Origin: Sphingomonas sp. 7/4-4
GTDB taxonomy: Bacteria > Pseudomonadota > Alphaproteobacteria > Sphingomonadales > Sphingomonadaceae
Reading direction: 5' to 3'
Assembly (NCBI RefSeq): GCF_027941955.1
Contig: NZ_CP115960.1
Coordinates: 1,550,001 to 1,614,000 of the forward strand
DNA: 64,000 bases
The notes beneath the pieces are model-generated. The model had not been told where the DNA came from. It did not search any database and saw nothing but the letters and a program-made list of their open reading frames with translations. Positions 19,246 to 28,409 of the stretch are shown piece after piece (position 1 is the first letter of the stretch; each line of letters begins with the position of its first letter). The position numbers were made by a program, and so were the translations under genes.

Positions 19246-19354
19246 CCGTCACCCCGGACTTGTTCCGGGGTCCACTAAGCCTCACCGGCTGATCTCCAAC
19301 CTATTTCTTCGGACTTGCCTCCCGGTGGACCCCGGAACAAGTCCGGGGTGACGG
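19246..19354. repeat. Intergenic inverted repeat, CACCCCGG family, copy 2
   Basis: The arms 19246-19275 and 19325-19354 are inverted copies of GTCACCCCGGACTTGTTCCG plus GGGTCCAC, the same arms as at 14391-14507 with few changes and a different centre of about 49 bases. It lies between the formamidase-like and glycosyltransferase genes. Confidence 0.8.
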
Positions 19355-19413
19355 TGGTAAGGTGGAGCGGCCCAAACTTGCCCCTCACCCCTGCCCCGGC
19401 TATCGCCCGCGCG

Positions 19414-20567
19414 ATGCAAGCGTCCGACCTCCGCGTCGCCCTGTTCAGCGGCAATTACAATTATGTCCGCGACGGTGCGAACCAGGCGCTCAACAAGCTC
19501 GCCGATCATCTGCTGCGCCAGGGTGTGACGCTGCGGGTCTATTCGCCGACCACGGACACGCCGGCATTCCCGCCCACGGGCGACCTCGTCAGCGTTCCGG
19601 CGCTCCCCGTTCCGGGTGGCCGCGCCGAATACAAGTTCGCCTGGCATCTGCCGCGTACGACGCGCGAGGACCTCGCCGCGTTCAAGCCCAATCTCGTCCA
19701 TGTCTCGGCGCCCGAGATCCTCGGCCACCGCGCGGTGAGCTGGGCGCGTGATCGCGGCATCGCCACCGTCGCCTCGCTCCATACCCGCTTCGAGACCTAC
19801 CCGGCTTATTACGGCATCGGCTTCCTTGCCCCGTTGATGATCAAGGGCCTGACGCGCTTCTACAACCGCGTCGATCAGGTCGTGACGCCCGGCGAATCCA
19901 CGGCCGAGATGATCCGCTCCTGGGGCGTCGCTACACCGGTCCGCATCTGGTCGCGCGGCGTCGATCACGCCCGCTTCACGCCCACCCGCCGCGACATGGA
20001 ATGGCGCCGCGGCCTCGGCATCGCCGACGACGAATTCGCGATCGGCTTTCTCGGCCGGCTGGTGCTGGAGAAGGGCCTCGACATCTTCGCTGACGTCTGC
20101 CGCGTCCTGCGCGAGCGCGACGTGCCGCACCGCGTGCTCGTCATCGGCGACGGCCCCGCGCGCGACTGGTTCGCCGAACGCGTCCCCGAGGCTGCGTTCG
20201 CCGGCTTCCAGCGCGGCGACGATCTCGGCCGCGCGGTCGCCTCGATGGACGTACTGTTCAATCCTTCGGTCACCGAGACCTTCGGCAACGTCACACTCGA
20301 GGCGATGGCCTGCGGCGTCCCCGTCGTCGCCGCGCGCGCGACCGGTGCGGTCGATCTGATCGACGACGGCATCGACGGCTATCTCGTCCCCCGCGCGACG
20401 TGAATGCCTATGCCGATGCGATCGCGAGGCTTGTGGCCGATCCCGCGCTCCACAAGGCGCAAGGTGCTGCCGGCCATGCGAAGGCGCAGACCTATCAATG
20501 GGATGCGATCAACCAGAAGGTGATCGACACCTATCTCGAAGTGATGGATCGCCGCGCGAAAGCCTGA
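19414..20567 (+). CDS. GT4-family glycosyltransferase (one frameshift near the end)
   Basis: A GT-B fold transferase of about 384 residues. The N-terminal domain has VALFSGNYNYVRDGANQAL. The C-terminal nucleotide-sugar domain has GFLGRLVLEKGLDIFADVC, VLVIGDGPARDWF and the E-x7-E motif region NPSVTETFGNVTLEAMACG followed by VPVVAARATGAVDLI. One base is missing in the C run 20388-20392; the next frame gives VNAYADAIARLVADPALH to a stop at 20567. It is similar in layout to MgtA/SqdX-type transferases for membrane glycolipids or polysaccharide. Donor and acceptor are unknown. Confidence 0.87.
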
Positions 20568-20570
20568 GCC

Positions 20571-20909
20571 TTAGAGCGTGGCGAGATGGCTCACGACCGA
20601 GGGATGGAGCCGCGTCCCGAACTTGACGCCCGCCGCGCCGTCGCGCACCCAGCAGATCCGCCCCGCGATCGGCGCGAGATGTGCCAGCGCGATGAGCACT
20701 TCGTCGCCGGTGGAATAGTCGGTGGCCATGATCCGGCATCCGTCGGTGGAGATGTCGACGACCTCGGCGCGGACCCGGAGCTTGCTTCCCCGCGCACGCA
20801 CGCTCGCCTGGATATCGGCCGATGTGCGGTCGCTCGCGCGGCGCTCGCCCCGCGTTGGCAATGAGCCGCCCCCTGCTCCCGGTACCAACTCGACGACTGC
20901 CTGGAACAT
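20571..20909 (-). CDS. PilZ domain protein
   Basis: A 112-residue protein with start ATG at 20909 (AGAGG upstream). It has an arginine-rich stretch ERRASDRTSA and the core DISTDGCRIMATDYSTGDEV followed by GRICWVRDGAAGVKFG, a PilZ beta-barrel pattern. PilZ domains bind cyclic-di-GMP through an RxxxR plus D/NxSxxG motif; both halves are roughly present here (ERRASDR, DISTDG). It is convergent with the glycosyltransferase gene, so the pairing may be chance. The target process is unknown. Confidence 0.78.
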   Translation of the reverse strand: MFQAVVELVPGAGGGSLPTRGERRASDRTSADIQASVRARGSKLRVRAEVVDISTDGCRIMATDYSTGDEVLIALAHLAPIAGRICWVRDGAAGVKFGTRLHPSVVSHLATL

Positions 20910-20962
20910 GCTGCCCACCTCTGCCGGCCAAGGGCTACGCATCACAGGTTAAAAAACTGCGA

Positions 20963-21460
20963 TTATCCTCGTACAAATAGACTGCGTAGCCAGAGCGGCC
21001 CGTTGCGCGCCGCCGCCCGCCAATCGCCATCCTCATCGACGCTATCGGGCTGATAGCCATTGGGATCGAACAGCTTGAGCCGCGCGCCCTTGAACGCGGC
21101 GGACTTGCGCGTGACGAGGGTCAGGCCATGCTGCAGCGCAGTGGCGGCGAACAATGCGTCGCGCGTATCGGCGAGCGGGATTTGTCCGCGCCGCCGCGCC
21201 ACCGCCGCATCGAGCGGCAGGAAATGGCCCTCGAACGCCGGCAGCACCTGCCGGTCGATCCAGCCGCGCAGTGCGGCGCCCGCCGCTTTGTCTCCCCGCG
21301 CAACGCGCGCGGCTTCCGCCTCCAGCTCGACGAGACTGATCGCAGAGAGGAACAGCCGTTCGCGCGCCACGTCCGCGGCCCAAGCGGCGAGGCCCGCCTC
21401 CGCCTGCCCCGCCCGGGCGTTGCGCAGCTCGAAGACGATCCCAGTATCGAGCAGGTACAT
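20963..21460 (-). CDS. PIN-domain ribonuclease toxin (VapC/FitB-like)
   Basis: A 165-residue PIN domain. The acidic active-site residues are in place: D5 in LLDTGIVFEL, E45 in SLVELEAEA and D98/D101 in LADTRDALFAA, with the family end pattern LTLVTRKSAAFKGA. A tail of about 30 residues beyond the usual VapC length (from NGYQPDSVDED) is unusual. It begins directly after the antitoxin stop with no gap. VapC-type toxins cleave tRNA or rRNA and are held in check by the cognate antitoxin. Confidence 0.85.
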   Translation of the reverse strand: MYLLDTGIVFELRNARAGQAEAGLAAWAADVARERLFLSAISLVELEAEAARVARGDKAAGAALRGWIDRQVLPAFEGHFLPLDAAVARRRGQIPLADTRDALFAATALQHGLTLVTRKSAAFKGARLKLFDPNGYQPDSVDEDGDWRAAARNGPLWLRSLFVRG

Positions 21461-21688
21461 TTACCGGTCCCAGCGTTCGGCGGGGCCAAGCTCGACATCG
21501 TCCGCGCCGGGCATCGCCAGCAGGTCGACGATGCTCTCGCGCTGGCCGCTCAACTGGCGGAAGGTCTGGATGCTCATCAGCACGTGGGTCGGCCGTCCGC
21601 GATCGGTGACGAATACGGGTTCGAGCCGCGCGAGTCGCTTCGCGGCGCTCACGTCCTGATTGAAATCGCGGCTGCTGATCACCTTCAC
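21461..21688 (-). CDS. Phd/YefM-type antitoxin
   Basis: A 75-residue antitoxin: VISSRDFNQDVSAAKRLA is the Phd/YefM DNA-binding N-terminus, followed by GRPTHVLMSIQTFRQL. The C-terminal tail is acidic and likely wraps the toxin. The start is GTG at 21688, and a second in-frame GTG two codons later is possible. It pairs with the adjacent PIN toxin, the usual order being antitoxin first. Such antitoxins repress their own promoter; a tandem repeat lies just upstream. Confidence 0.85.
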   Translation of the reverse strand: MKVISSRDFNQDVSAAKRLARLEPVFVTDRGRPTHVLMSIQTFRQLSGQRESIVDLLAMPGADDVELGPAERWDR

Positions 21689-21691
21689 TTC

Positions 21692-21707
21692 GTGCCTATG
21701 TGCCTAT
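21692..21707. promoter_or_regulatory. Tandem 8-bp direct repeat upstream of the antitoxin gene
   Basis: GTGCCTAT occurs twice without a gap, in a locally AT-richer stretch a few bases before the antitoxin start codon. The position suits autorepression of the toxin-antitoxin unit by its antitoxin. This is inference from position and symmetry only. Confidence 0.4.
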
Positions 21708-21883
21708 ATTGTCTGCGTTGTCATGTAGGTACGTTACTACTGTGTGCACGACACGCAACAGAAACATCCGCCCGGCCGGAAAAATGCATGGTCCTGCATA
21801 GATTGCAGTTGCGCCGGTCTCCCACGCTGCGCTCCTTGGGCCCACGCGACAGGCACAGAAGCTGCCGTCCGAGGGGAGGCCAT

Positions 21884-23248
21884 ATGCTCGATATACTGCA
21901 CAACGCCTGGTTCACGCTGACCGACGTGCTCAGTCCGCACGGTCCGGCCGTCAATGCCGCGAAGACCTATTCGCCGGCGGACTTCAGCGTCCATTTCTTC
22001 CTGCAGCTCGCAGTGATCATCCTCGCCTGCCGCGTCGTCGGCTGGCTGGGCCAGAAATTCCTGCACCAGCCGCAGGTCGTCGGCGAGATGATCGCGGGCG
22101 TCGTCCTCGGGCCGTCGCTGCTCGGGCTGCTCTTCCCCGATCTCCAGCTCGCGATCTTCCCCAAGGAGACGCGCAACGTCCTCTATGTCGGCGCGCAATT
22201 GGGCGTCGGCCTCTACATGTTCATGGTCGGCCTCACGCTGCGCCTCGACCATTTCCAGTCCAAGGCGAAGAGCGCCGCGAGCGTCTCGGCCGCCGGCATC
22301 GCCGCGCCGTTCCTGCTCGCCGGGCTGATCACGCCGTTCCTGCTCACCGTGCCGGGTCTCTTCACGCCGGGGATCAGCCAGTTCAACGCGACCCTGTTCA
22401 TGGGTGCCTGCATTGCGCTGACCGCCTTCCCGATGCTCGCACGGATCATCAACGAACGCGGCCTCGCCAATTCGTCGCTCGGTACGCTGTCGCTCACTGC
22501 AGGCGCATTCGACGACGCAGCATCGTGGTGCGTGCTCGCCGTTGTGCTCGCCACCTTCGGCGCGGGCCCGGGCGTCGCGGTGATCGCGATCGGCGGCGCC
22601 GTCCTCTACGCCGGCTTCATGATCCTCTACGGTCGCAAACTGCTCGCGCCGCTGGGCCGCGCAGTCGAGAAGCGTGGCGAGATGAGCAGCCAGGTGCTCG
22701 CGATCACCATGCTGCTCTTCTGCCTCTCCGCCTTCCTGATGGACGCGATCGGCATCCACGCGATCTTCGGCGGCTTCCTGATCGGCGCATGCATGCCGCG
22801 CGGCCTGTTCGTCGAGGAACTGAAGCGCAAGGTCGAGCCGCTCGCGGTGGTCCTGCTGCTGCCGATGTTCTTCACGTATTCAGGGCTCAACACCCGCATG
22901 GACATGGTCAATTCGATATCGCTGCTGCTGATCGCCCTGGGCATCCTCGCAGTCTCGGTGCTCGCCAAGTTCGGCGCCTGCTATGCCGCGGCGCGCCTCT
23001 CGGGCGAAGACAACCGCACTGCGCTCGGCATCGGCGCGCTGATGAACTCGCGCGGGCTGATGGAGCTGATCATCATCAATATCGGCCTGCAAAAGGGCAT
23101 CATCGGCCCGACCCTGTTCTCGATGCTGGTGCTGATGGCGATCGTCACCACCGTGATGGCCACCCCGGTGTTCGAGGCGGTCTATGGCAAGAAGGCCCGC
23201 GAGACCGGCGAGCTCGACCAGATCGACGGCCGCCTCGCCACCGCCTGA
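21884..23248 (+). CDS. CPA2-family cation:proton antiporter without RCK domain
   Basis: A 454-residue membrane protein with about 12 helices. The ATG at 21884 is preceded by GGGGAGG. Family features include HQPQVVGEMIAGVVLGPSLL, the long amphipathic GAFDDAASWCVLAV and LMDAIGIHAIFGGFLIGACM; the DD pair in GAFDD fits the ion-binding motif of electrogenic CPA exchangers. Unlike the antiporter at 10225-12005 it ends after the membrane domain. It probably exchanges Na+ or K+ for protons. A strong intrinsic terminator follows directly, so it is likely monocistronic. Confidence 0.9.
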   Translation: MLDILHNAWFTLTDVLSPHGPAVNAAKTYSPADFSVHFFLQLAVIILACRVVGWLGQKFLHQPQVVGEMIAGVVLGPSLLGLLFPDLQLAIFPKETRNVLYVGAQLGVGLYMFMVGLTLRLDHFQSKAKSAASVSAAGIAAPFLLAGLITPFLLTVPGLFTPGISQFNATLFMGACIALTAFPMLARIINERGLANSSLGTLSLTAGAFDDAASWCVLAVVLATFGAGPGVAVIAIGGAVLYAGFMILYGRKLLAPLGRAVEKRGEMSSQVLAITMLLFCLSAFLMDAIGIHAIFGGFLIGACMPRGLFVEELKRKVEPLAVVLLLPMFFTYSGLNTRMDMVNSISLLLIALGILAVSVLAKFGACYAAARLSGEDNRTALGIGALMNSRGLMELIIINIGLQKGIIGPTLFSMLVLMAIVTTVMATPVFEAVYGKKARETGELDQIDGRLATA

Positions 23249-23262
23249 AGTTCCTCCCTGTG

Positions 23263-23296
23263 CCCGCCCCGCGCGCATCGCGGGGCGGGTATTTTT
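23263..23296 (+). terminator. Intrinsic terminator after the antiporter gene
   Basis: A perfect 11-bp stem CCCGCCCCGCG / CGCGGGGCGGG (23263-23273 with 23279-23289), five-base loop CGCAT, followed by TATTTTT. It starts 15 bases after the stop codon and is the clearest plus-strand terminator in the window. Confidence 0.9.
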
Positions 23297-23313
23297 CGGG
23301 AAGAACCTCACGA

Positions 23314-23787
23314 TCAGAGTTTGCCCTCCGCGAGCAGCTCGCGGGTGCGCTTCAGTGTCGAAAGCAGGGCAGCCTTATACCCGTTGGCGCCGTCGAGTTG
23401 GGCCTGATCCGCTTGCTCCTCGGGGCTGTTCGGCGCCTTGTCGCGCAACCCGAGATAGCAATAGAAACGCAGCTGAAGCGCGCCGTCCTCGTCCTCGTAG
23501 AGCGCGTTGACGATCACGCCTTCGCGCGGGCCGGCGGCCTGGAAGAAGGTGACCTTGCGCTCCTGCTCCAGCACGACGATCTCGCGCAGATCGGCTCCGC
23601 CGATCGTGGCCTCGCGGACGAAATGCGTCGCGCTTTCCTCCACGACGTCGCACCGGGTGCAGAGGCCGGGAGGAAGGAACAAGCGCGCGTCGCGGGCCTT
23701 GAGCTCGAGGCCCGCCCAAGCCTGCGCACGGGTCAGCCTGGTTTCGCCCTCGGGGTTCACCGGAACGGTGGCGGTCGAATAGATCAT
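23314..23787 (-). CDS. DUF1857 (AtaL-like, SRPBCC fold) protein
   Basis: A 157-residue protein starting MIYSTATVPVNPEGETRLTR, with QAWAGLELKARDARLFLP and the beta-rich middle FVREATIGGADLREIVVLEQ, as in DUF1857/AtaL-like proteins of the START-like fold. These bind hydrophobic small molecules or act as cyclase-type helpers. It lies 23 bases downstream of the NmrA-type gene on the same strand, so the two are probably one operon, divergent from a LysR regulator. Confidence 0.8.
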   Translation of the reverse strand: MIYSTATVPVNPEGETRLTRAQAWAGLELKARDARLFLPPGLCTRCDVVEESATHFVREATIGGADLREIVVLEQERKVTFFQAAGPREGVIVNALYEDEDGALQLRFYCYLGLRDKAPNSPEEQADQAQLDGANGYKAALLSTLKRTRELLAEGKL

Positions 23788-23810
23788 GACGGATCTCCTT
23801 ATGCGTTGGT

Positions 23811-24674
23811 TCAAGCTGCGATTTCGGCGGCGAATTCGCGATAGGTGCGCAAGGGGCGGCCCAGCAGCTGAGTGAGGCGGTCGACATCGCCGGCGGCGGG
23901 GATCATTCCCTCGGTCTGGAAGCGCTCGGCCATCAGGCGCATGTCGTACGCCGTCCAGCTCGGCATGAACTGCCGCAGATTCTGCTCGAACCCGGCGGTA
24001 TCGTCGCCCGGATAAGCGATGGGGCGGCCAAGAACGTCAGTCCAGATCGCCGCGACGTCCGCACCCGTCAGGGTTTCGGGACCGACGATCGTGATCCGCT
24101 CGAGCGGAAGCGGCGTGCTCGCCTGCTCGCGGCGGACCAGTTCGATCGCCGCGATCTCGCCCAGGTCGCGTGCGTCGATCATCGCGAGCCCCTTGCCGCC
24201 GATCGGCATCGGATACACGCCGTACCCGGTCACCACGTCCTTGATGGTGGCGTCGTTCTGGATGAAATAGGCAGGGCGCAGGATCGTGGCGTTGAAGCCC
24301 ATCTGCTCGATCATCCGCTCGACGCCGAACTTGCCCGCGAAGTGGGGCACGTTGACGTACAGATCGCTGTGGATCACCGAGAGATAGACGATCCGCTCGA
24401 TGCCGGCTTCGCGCGCGAGATTGAGCGCGATCAGCGCCTGCGTGAATTCGTCGGCCGCCACTGCGTTGAGCAGGAACAGCGTCGAGACACCCGAGAAAGC
24501 ACTGCGCAGGGAATCGATGTCGAGCAGGTCGCCCTGAACCACGGCGACACCCGCCGGGAGGTTCGCTTTGGCGGGATCGCGGACGAGTGCGCGCACATCG
24601 GTGCCGCGATGGATGAGCTGATCGACGACGTGGCGTCCGACCTGGCCGGTAGCGCCGGTAACGAGGATGGTCAT
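23811..24674 (-). CDS. NmrA-like NAD(P)-binding protein
   Basis: A 287-residue atypical short-chain dehydrogenase. The start at ATG 24674 gives MTILVTGATGQVGRHVVDQL with the dinucleotide motif G7-ATGQVG. The middle has RIVYLSVIHSDLYVNVPHF and the C-terminal part resembles the NmrA/azoreductase-like group (LRPAYFIQND, AMIDARDLGEIAA). The usual YxxxK pair is absent, as in NmrA sensors, so it may be a redox sensor or a quinone/NAD(P)H oxidoreductase. It is divergent from a LysR gene that likely controls it. Confidence 0.85.
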   Translation of the reverse strand: MTILVTGATGQVGRHVVDQLIHRGTDVRALVRDPAKANLPAGVAVVQGDLLDIDSLRSAFSGVSTLFLLNAVAADEFTQALIALNLAREAGIERIVYLSVIHSDLYVNVPHFAGKFGVERMIEQMGFNATILRPAYFIQNDATIKDVVTGYGVYPMPIGGKGLAMIDARDLGEIAAIELVRREQASTPLPLERITIVGPETLTGADVAAIWTDVLGRPIAYPGDDTAGFEQNLRQFMPSWTAYDMRLMAERFQTEGMIPAAGDVDRLTQLLGRPLRTYREFAAEIAA

Positions 24675-24779
24675 GGGGGTCACTCCTGGTTGATGCCAAA
24701 TGGCATTCCCGGAAATTAGTGATCCACAGGCGCGCCAATAGACGCTATATCTGGACATACCGTCTCACTGGTGGAACAC
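24675..24779. promoter_or_regulatory. Divergent promoter region between NmrA-like and LysR genes
   Basis: A 105-base region separates two divergent starts, the usual layout for a LysR regulator and its target. The stretch near 24740-24765 (CGCTATATCTGGACATAC) is AT-richer and may hold the promoters. No exact T-N11-A operator could be singled out with confidence. Confidence 0.45.
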
Positions 24780-25673
24780 ATGGACCTACTCGCCCTCGCC
24801 GATTTCAATCTCGTCGCCCGGCACGGCGGATTTGGACGCGCCGCGCGCGCCGCCGGGCGGCCCAAGGCCACCTTGTCCCGCCGGGTTGCGGAGCTGGAGG
24901 CAAGCATGGACGTGCGGCTGTTCGAGCGCGGCGCGCGCATGCTCAAGCTGACCGAGGAGGGACGCGCGCTCCATCAGCGGACGGGCGCATTGCTCACCGA
25001 GCTCAACGAGACGGCGGCCGCCATCGCTTCCGGCGGGCACACGCCGCGCGGGCGATTGCGGATCAGCGCGCCCCTGCTGTTCTCGCAGATTGCGATGGGA
25101 AAGCTCGCCGCCGGCTTCGCCGCCCGCTTCCCCGAGATCCGGCTCGAAGTGACCACCGAGGATCGGCCGGTCGACATGATCGAGGAAGGCTATGACCTCG
25201 TGATCCGAGTCAATCCGGCCCCGGACGAGAGCCTTGTCGGGCGCGCCTTTCTGCGCGATCGGCTGGTGGTGGTGGCGAGCCCGTCCGTCGCCCGGCCGGC
25301 AGACGGCATTGCAGCACCCGCGGTCGTACGCGGATCGTTCGATCAGGTGGGGGACTGGAACGTGAAGACCCCGGACGGGGAATTGCGCATCGCAGTCGAG
25401 CCGGTCCTCAGCGTGTCATCGATGGTCATGAACCGCGACGCGGTCCGCGCCGGGGCCGGCGTCGGGCGCCTTCCCGTCTCGCTCGTCAGCCACGACCTCG
25501 CTGCCGGGACGCTGGTGCATTGGGGCGACATCGACGGACCGGAAATCGCCTTATGGGCGCTCTATCCCTCGCGCCGCCTGCTCAGCGCCCGCGTATCGGC
25601 GTTCCTCGACTATCTCAAATCGGCCTTCCCGACCGGAGAGCCCGACGAACTGGCCGCCTTCCTCGCCGGGTGA
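24780..25673 (+). CDS. LysR-family transcriptional regulator
   Basis: A regulator of about 297 residues. The winged helix is seen in MDLLALADFNLVARHGGFGR, AARAAGRPKATLSRRVAELE and LFERGARMLKLTEEG. The C-terminal periplasmic-binding-like domain starts near LRISAPLLFSQIAMGKL. ATG at 24780 has GGTGGA upstream; a GTG at 24771 adds three residues and is the alternative. It is the probable regulator of the divergent NmrA-like/DUF1857 pair. The effector is unknown. Confidence 0.9.
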   Translation: MDLLALADFNLVARHGGFGRAARAAGRPKATLSRRVAELEASMDVRLFERGARMLKLTEEGRALHQRTGALLTELNETAAAIASGGHTPRGRLRISAPLLFSQIAMGKLAAGFAARFPEIRLEVTTEDRPVDMIEEGYDLVIRVNPAPDESLVGRAFLRDRLVVVASPSVARPADGIAAPAVVRGSFDQVGDWNVKTPDGELRIAVEPVLSVSSMVMNRDAVRAGAGVGRLPVSLVSHDLAAGTLVHWGDIDGPEIALWALYPSRRLLSARVSAFLDYLKSAFPTGEPDELAAFLAG

Positions 25674-25679
25674 GCCAGG

Positions 25680-27211
25680 TCAAGCCCCCGGCGACGCCCC
25701 TGCGTTGATCTCGCGGATCAGCGCGCGGTGCCCCGGCAGATCCTCGGTCGCGCGTTCGCTGAACGTCCGGATCCGCGCGAACAGTTTCTCCGCCGCCTCG
25801 ACATTCGGGAAATCCCCCGCCCCGAGGACAGGTCCGTCCGGAATTCCATCCCGTAGAGGACATATTGGTAATTGAAGAAGGCGAAGCTCTCGAGATCGAG
25901 GAGGAAGTCGAAGCGGCTCGGCGGGCGCCAGCGCCACTGATCGAGCAACTCCCGCAATGCCTCCGGGATCGATGCCGGATCGGCATTGTCGCGCCAGAAC
26001 GGCTCCTGACGCCGGCTCAGGCAATAATGGAGCTTGAGGAAGTTGACGATGTTCGCATAGCGCCCGGCGATCAGCCGGTTGAACCGTGCCGCCGGCGCAT
26101 CGGCGGGACCGTTGTGCGGATAGAGCTCCGCGATCATCGCCACCGCCGCCTCGATCAGCACCACCCCGGTCGATTCCAGCGGCTCGAGGAACCCGCCCGA
26201 CAGGCCGACCGCGACGCAGTTCTTCACCCATTGCGCCTCGCGATAGCCGGGCTCGAACGGAATGATCCGCGCCTTGTAATCATCATGGCCGATATAACCG
26301 CGCAGCACGGCGGCCGCCTCCTCGTCCGACATATGCGCCGACGAATAGACGCAGCCGATGCCGCGCGCGCCTTCGAGCCCGATGTCCCAGGTCCAGCCCG
26401 CTTCGTGCGCGGTGGCGATCGTGAAGCTCTCCAGCGGCGCGTCGGGCCGGTCGTACGGGATCTTGCAGGCCAGCGCGCGATCGGTGAACAACTGGTGCTT
26501 CACCGATTTGAACGGCGATCCCAGCGCCTTGCCGATCAATTCGGCGCGGAAGCCCGAGCAATCCACATAGAGATCCGCTTCCAGCGCTCCGTGCGCATCG
26601 GTGCGGATGCAGGCGATGCTGCCGTCCTCCGCCAGCTCGACGCCGGTCAGCAGCCCGCGGAGATGGCGCACGCCCAGTTCGACCGCGCGCGCCTCGAGCA
26701 CTTCGGCGAGCCGCCGCGCGTCGAAATGATAGGCATAGTTCAGCGGCCCGGCATAATCGCCCTCGCCCGCTTTCTTGGGCGCGCGGCGTGCCTCGGCGAC
26801 GCGGTTCTGGATCGTCATCGCCTCGGCGAAAGGCGGTCGCGTCGCTTCGTCCTGGAGCAGCCAATACGGCACCAGGCTCCCGCCCTCGGTATAGAAGGGC
26901 GCCTCGAACGGATGGAGATAATGGTGCCGCGCACCGTCCGGCCCGGGCGCGTGCAGCCAGTCGTCGAAGCGGATGCCCTGCTTGAACGTCGCCGATGCCG
27001 CGCGGATGAAATGCGTCTCGTCGATGCCGAGGAACTGGAGCGTCGAGCGGATCGTCGGAAACGCGCCCTCGCCCACGCCGATGATCCCGATCTCGGGCGA
27101 TTCGAGCAATGTGATCGCGATCCGCCCCTCGAAGAAGCGCGCGAGATAGGCCGCGGTCAGCCAGCCCGCAGTGCCTCCCCCGACAACGATGATTCCCCGC
27201 TTATCCGGCAT
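25680..27211 (-). CDS. Flavin-dependent tryptophan-halogenase-like protein (one frameshift)
   Basis: A 510-residue FAD protein; family members chlorinate or brominate indoles using FADH2, halide and O2. The start is ATG at 27211 (MPDKRGIIVVGGGTAGWLTA, FAD motif GGGTAGW at 11-17). The block GVGEGAFPTIR and K77 in ATFKQGIRFDDW match the catalytic Lys region. The WxWxIP signature is present as WTWDIG, with Gly for Pro. The frame is lost at the C run 25820-25823 (one base missing), and the tail GAGDFPNVEAAEKLFARIR continues in the next frame to 25680. No partner flavin reductase, receptor or SapC gene lies beside it, which is unusual for sphingomonad halogenases. Confidence 0.87.
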
Positions 27212-27419
27212 TCCCGCCTTGCTAGCAGCGGGTGGCGGGCGTGAACAGGCGGGCCTTACATTCGTCCCTCGTGAAGCGGGGGAGATGGCGTGCGCAGCAT
27301 AGCCGGCATTATGTAGCAAATGCATCAAGGCGGTTACGGGTGTCATCACCCGCGAGGCAACCGTCTGCCTTTGTGACGTGCCGCCGCAAATAGGGAGCTG
27401 GAGCGTGTCTAAAAATTCT

Positions 27420-28409
27420 CTACGCGGGTGGCTGAAGTCCGGCAGCTAGTCCGGCTTGTTTAATATCCTCAGGCATGGCGGCCCATCGCGCCAAATCTTC
27501 TCGGCGGCAGTCCTCGTCGGCGCAGTTGTAGCTCTTCCAATGTCGATAGTTGACGCTAGGTGGTCCGACGGGGTCAGCGGGGTCGCCACTAAAGTTGGTC
27601 AGCTCAATACAAAATCTGGTTTCGTGTGATCGCCCGAAAACATCTTTATACCGGGCGCGTCCGAAGAAGAATAGGAGCGACCTCCCGGAGAATACCTGTT
27701 CCAAGTGGTCAATTGGCACAATGGCTGGGCCAGCGCGTCGAGTGGAGCCCGGCCCCAAATAAAATTCACCGCGGATAATTTCCTTATCTTCAAAGGGAAA
27801 CCAATCTGGGATGTTTTGATGAGGTCCGGCAGGTTCATCAGAGACATTCTGAAGCAGGAGGGTGTTGGTTGTAACGACGCAGCTAGTCGCCGGACTCTGG
27901 CCGGTATTTTTCCAAGGTATGTAGAACTGCCAAACATTCACGCTACCATCCTGAGCTTTCATCGCATAATGCTCGACGGTATCAGTAGAAACAAAGGCTC
28001 GTTGAACATCTTTCAAGCCTTGTTCGGCGATTCGATTACCTTTCCGAGTTTGCCCCAACGCGACGAGTACCAGAACAATTCCGATGAAGGAGAGAGCGGC
28101 GCCGGAAGCACTGACGTAGTTGGCAAAAATCGCGGCGTTTGCGGCCTTTTCCGTAGCGATAGTGGCGCGCCATTGAACACAAAGACCGGCTTTATCGTGA
28201 TCAGATGCCTGATAGCAGTCTGTGGCTTCTTCTATGGGATGCGCTACGTAGTTTCCTAGCGCCGTCTCCGCCTTGTATCTCTCTTGGGAGGTGATAGGGT
28301 AATCACGGTGTTGGCCTGGTTGACTAGCCCATGTTCCTGCTAGTACTCCGTATCCGAACGCTAGGCATCCGATAACCGCAGCGATTGTTCCCCAATTGCT
28401 TCGAGACAT
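27420..28409 (-). CDS. Orphan two-helix membrane protein, AT-richer than its neighbours
   Basis: A 329-residue protein of unknown family. Residues 7-27 (GTIAAVIGCLAFGYGVLAGT) and about 100-122 (SGAALSFIGIVLVLVALGQT) are membrane helices. Between them is a helical segment with two Cys, and after the second helix a soluble beta-rich domain carries Cys residues near its end (YNCADEDCRRED). Codon use is much less GC-biased than in flanking genes, suggesting acquisition by transfer. Flanking intergenic stretches of about 200 bases are also AT-richer. No partner gene is evident. Confidence 0.7.
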   Translation of the reverse strand: MSRSNWGTIAAVIGCLAFGYGVLAGTWASQPGQHRDYPITSQERYKAETALGNYVAHPIEEATDCYQASDHDKAGLCVQWRATIATEKAANAAIFANYVSASGAALSFIGIVLVLVALGQTRKGNRIAEQGLKDVQRAFVSTDTVEHYAMKAQDGSVNVWQFYIPWKNTGQSPATSCVVTTNTLLLQNVSDEPAGPHQNIPDWFPFEDKEIIRGEFYLGPGSTRRAGPAIVPIDHLEQVFSGRSLLFFFGRARYKDVFGRSHETRFCIELTNFSGDPADPVGPPSVNYRHWKSYNCADEDCRREDLARWAAMPEDIKQAGLAAGLQPPA

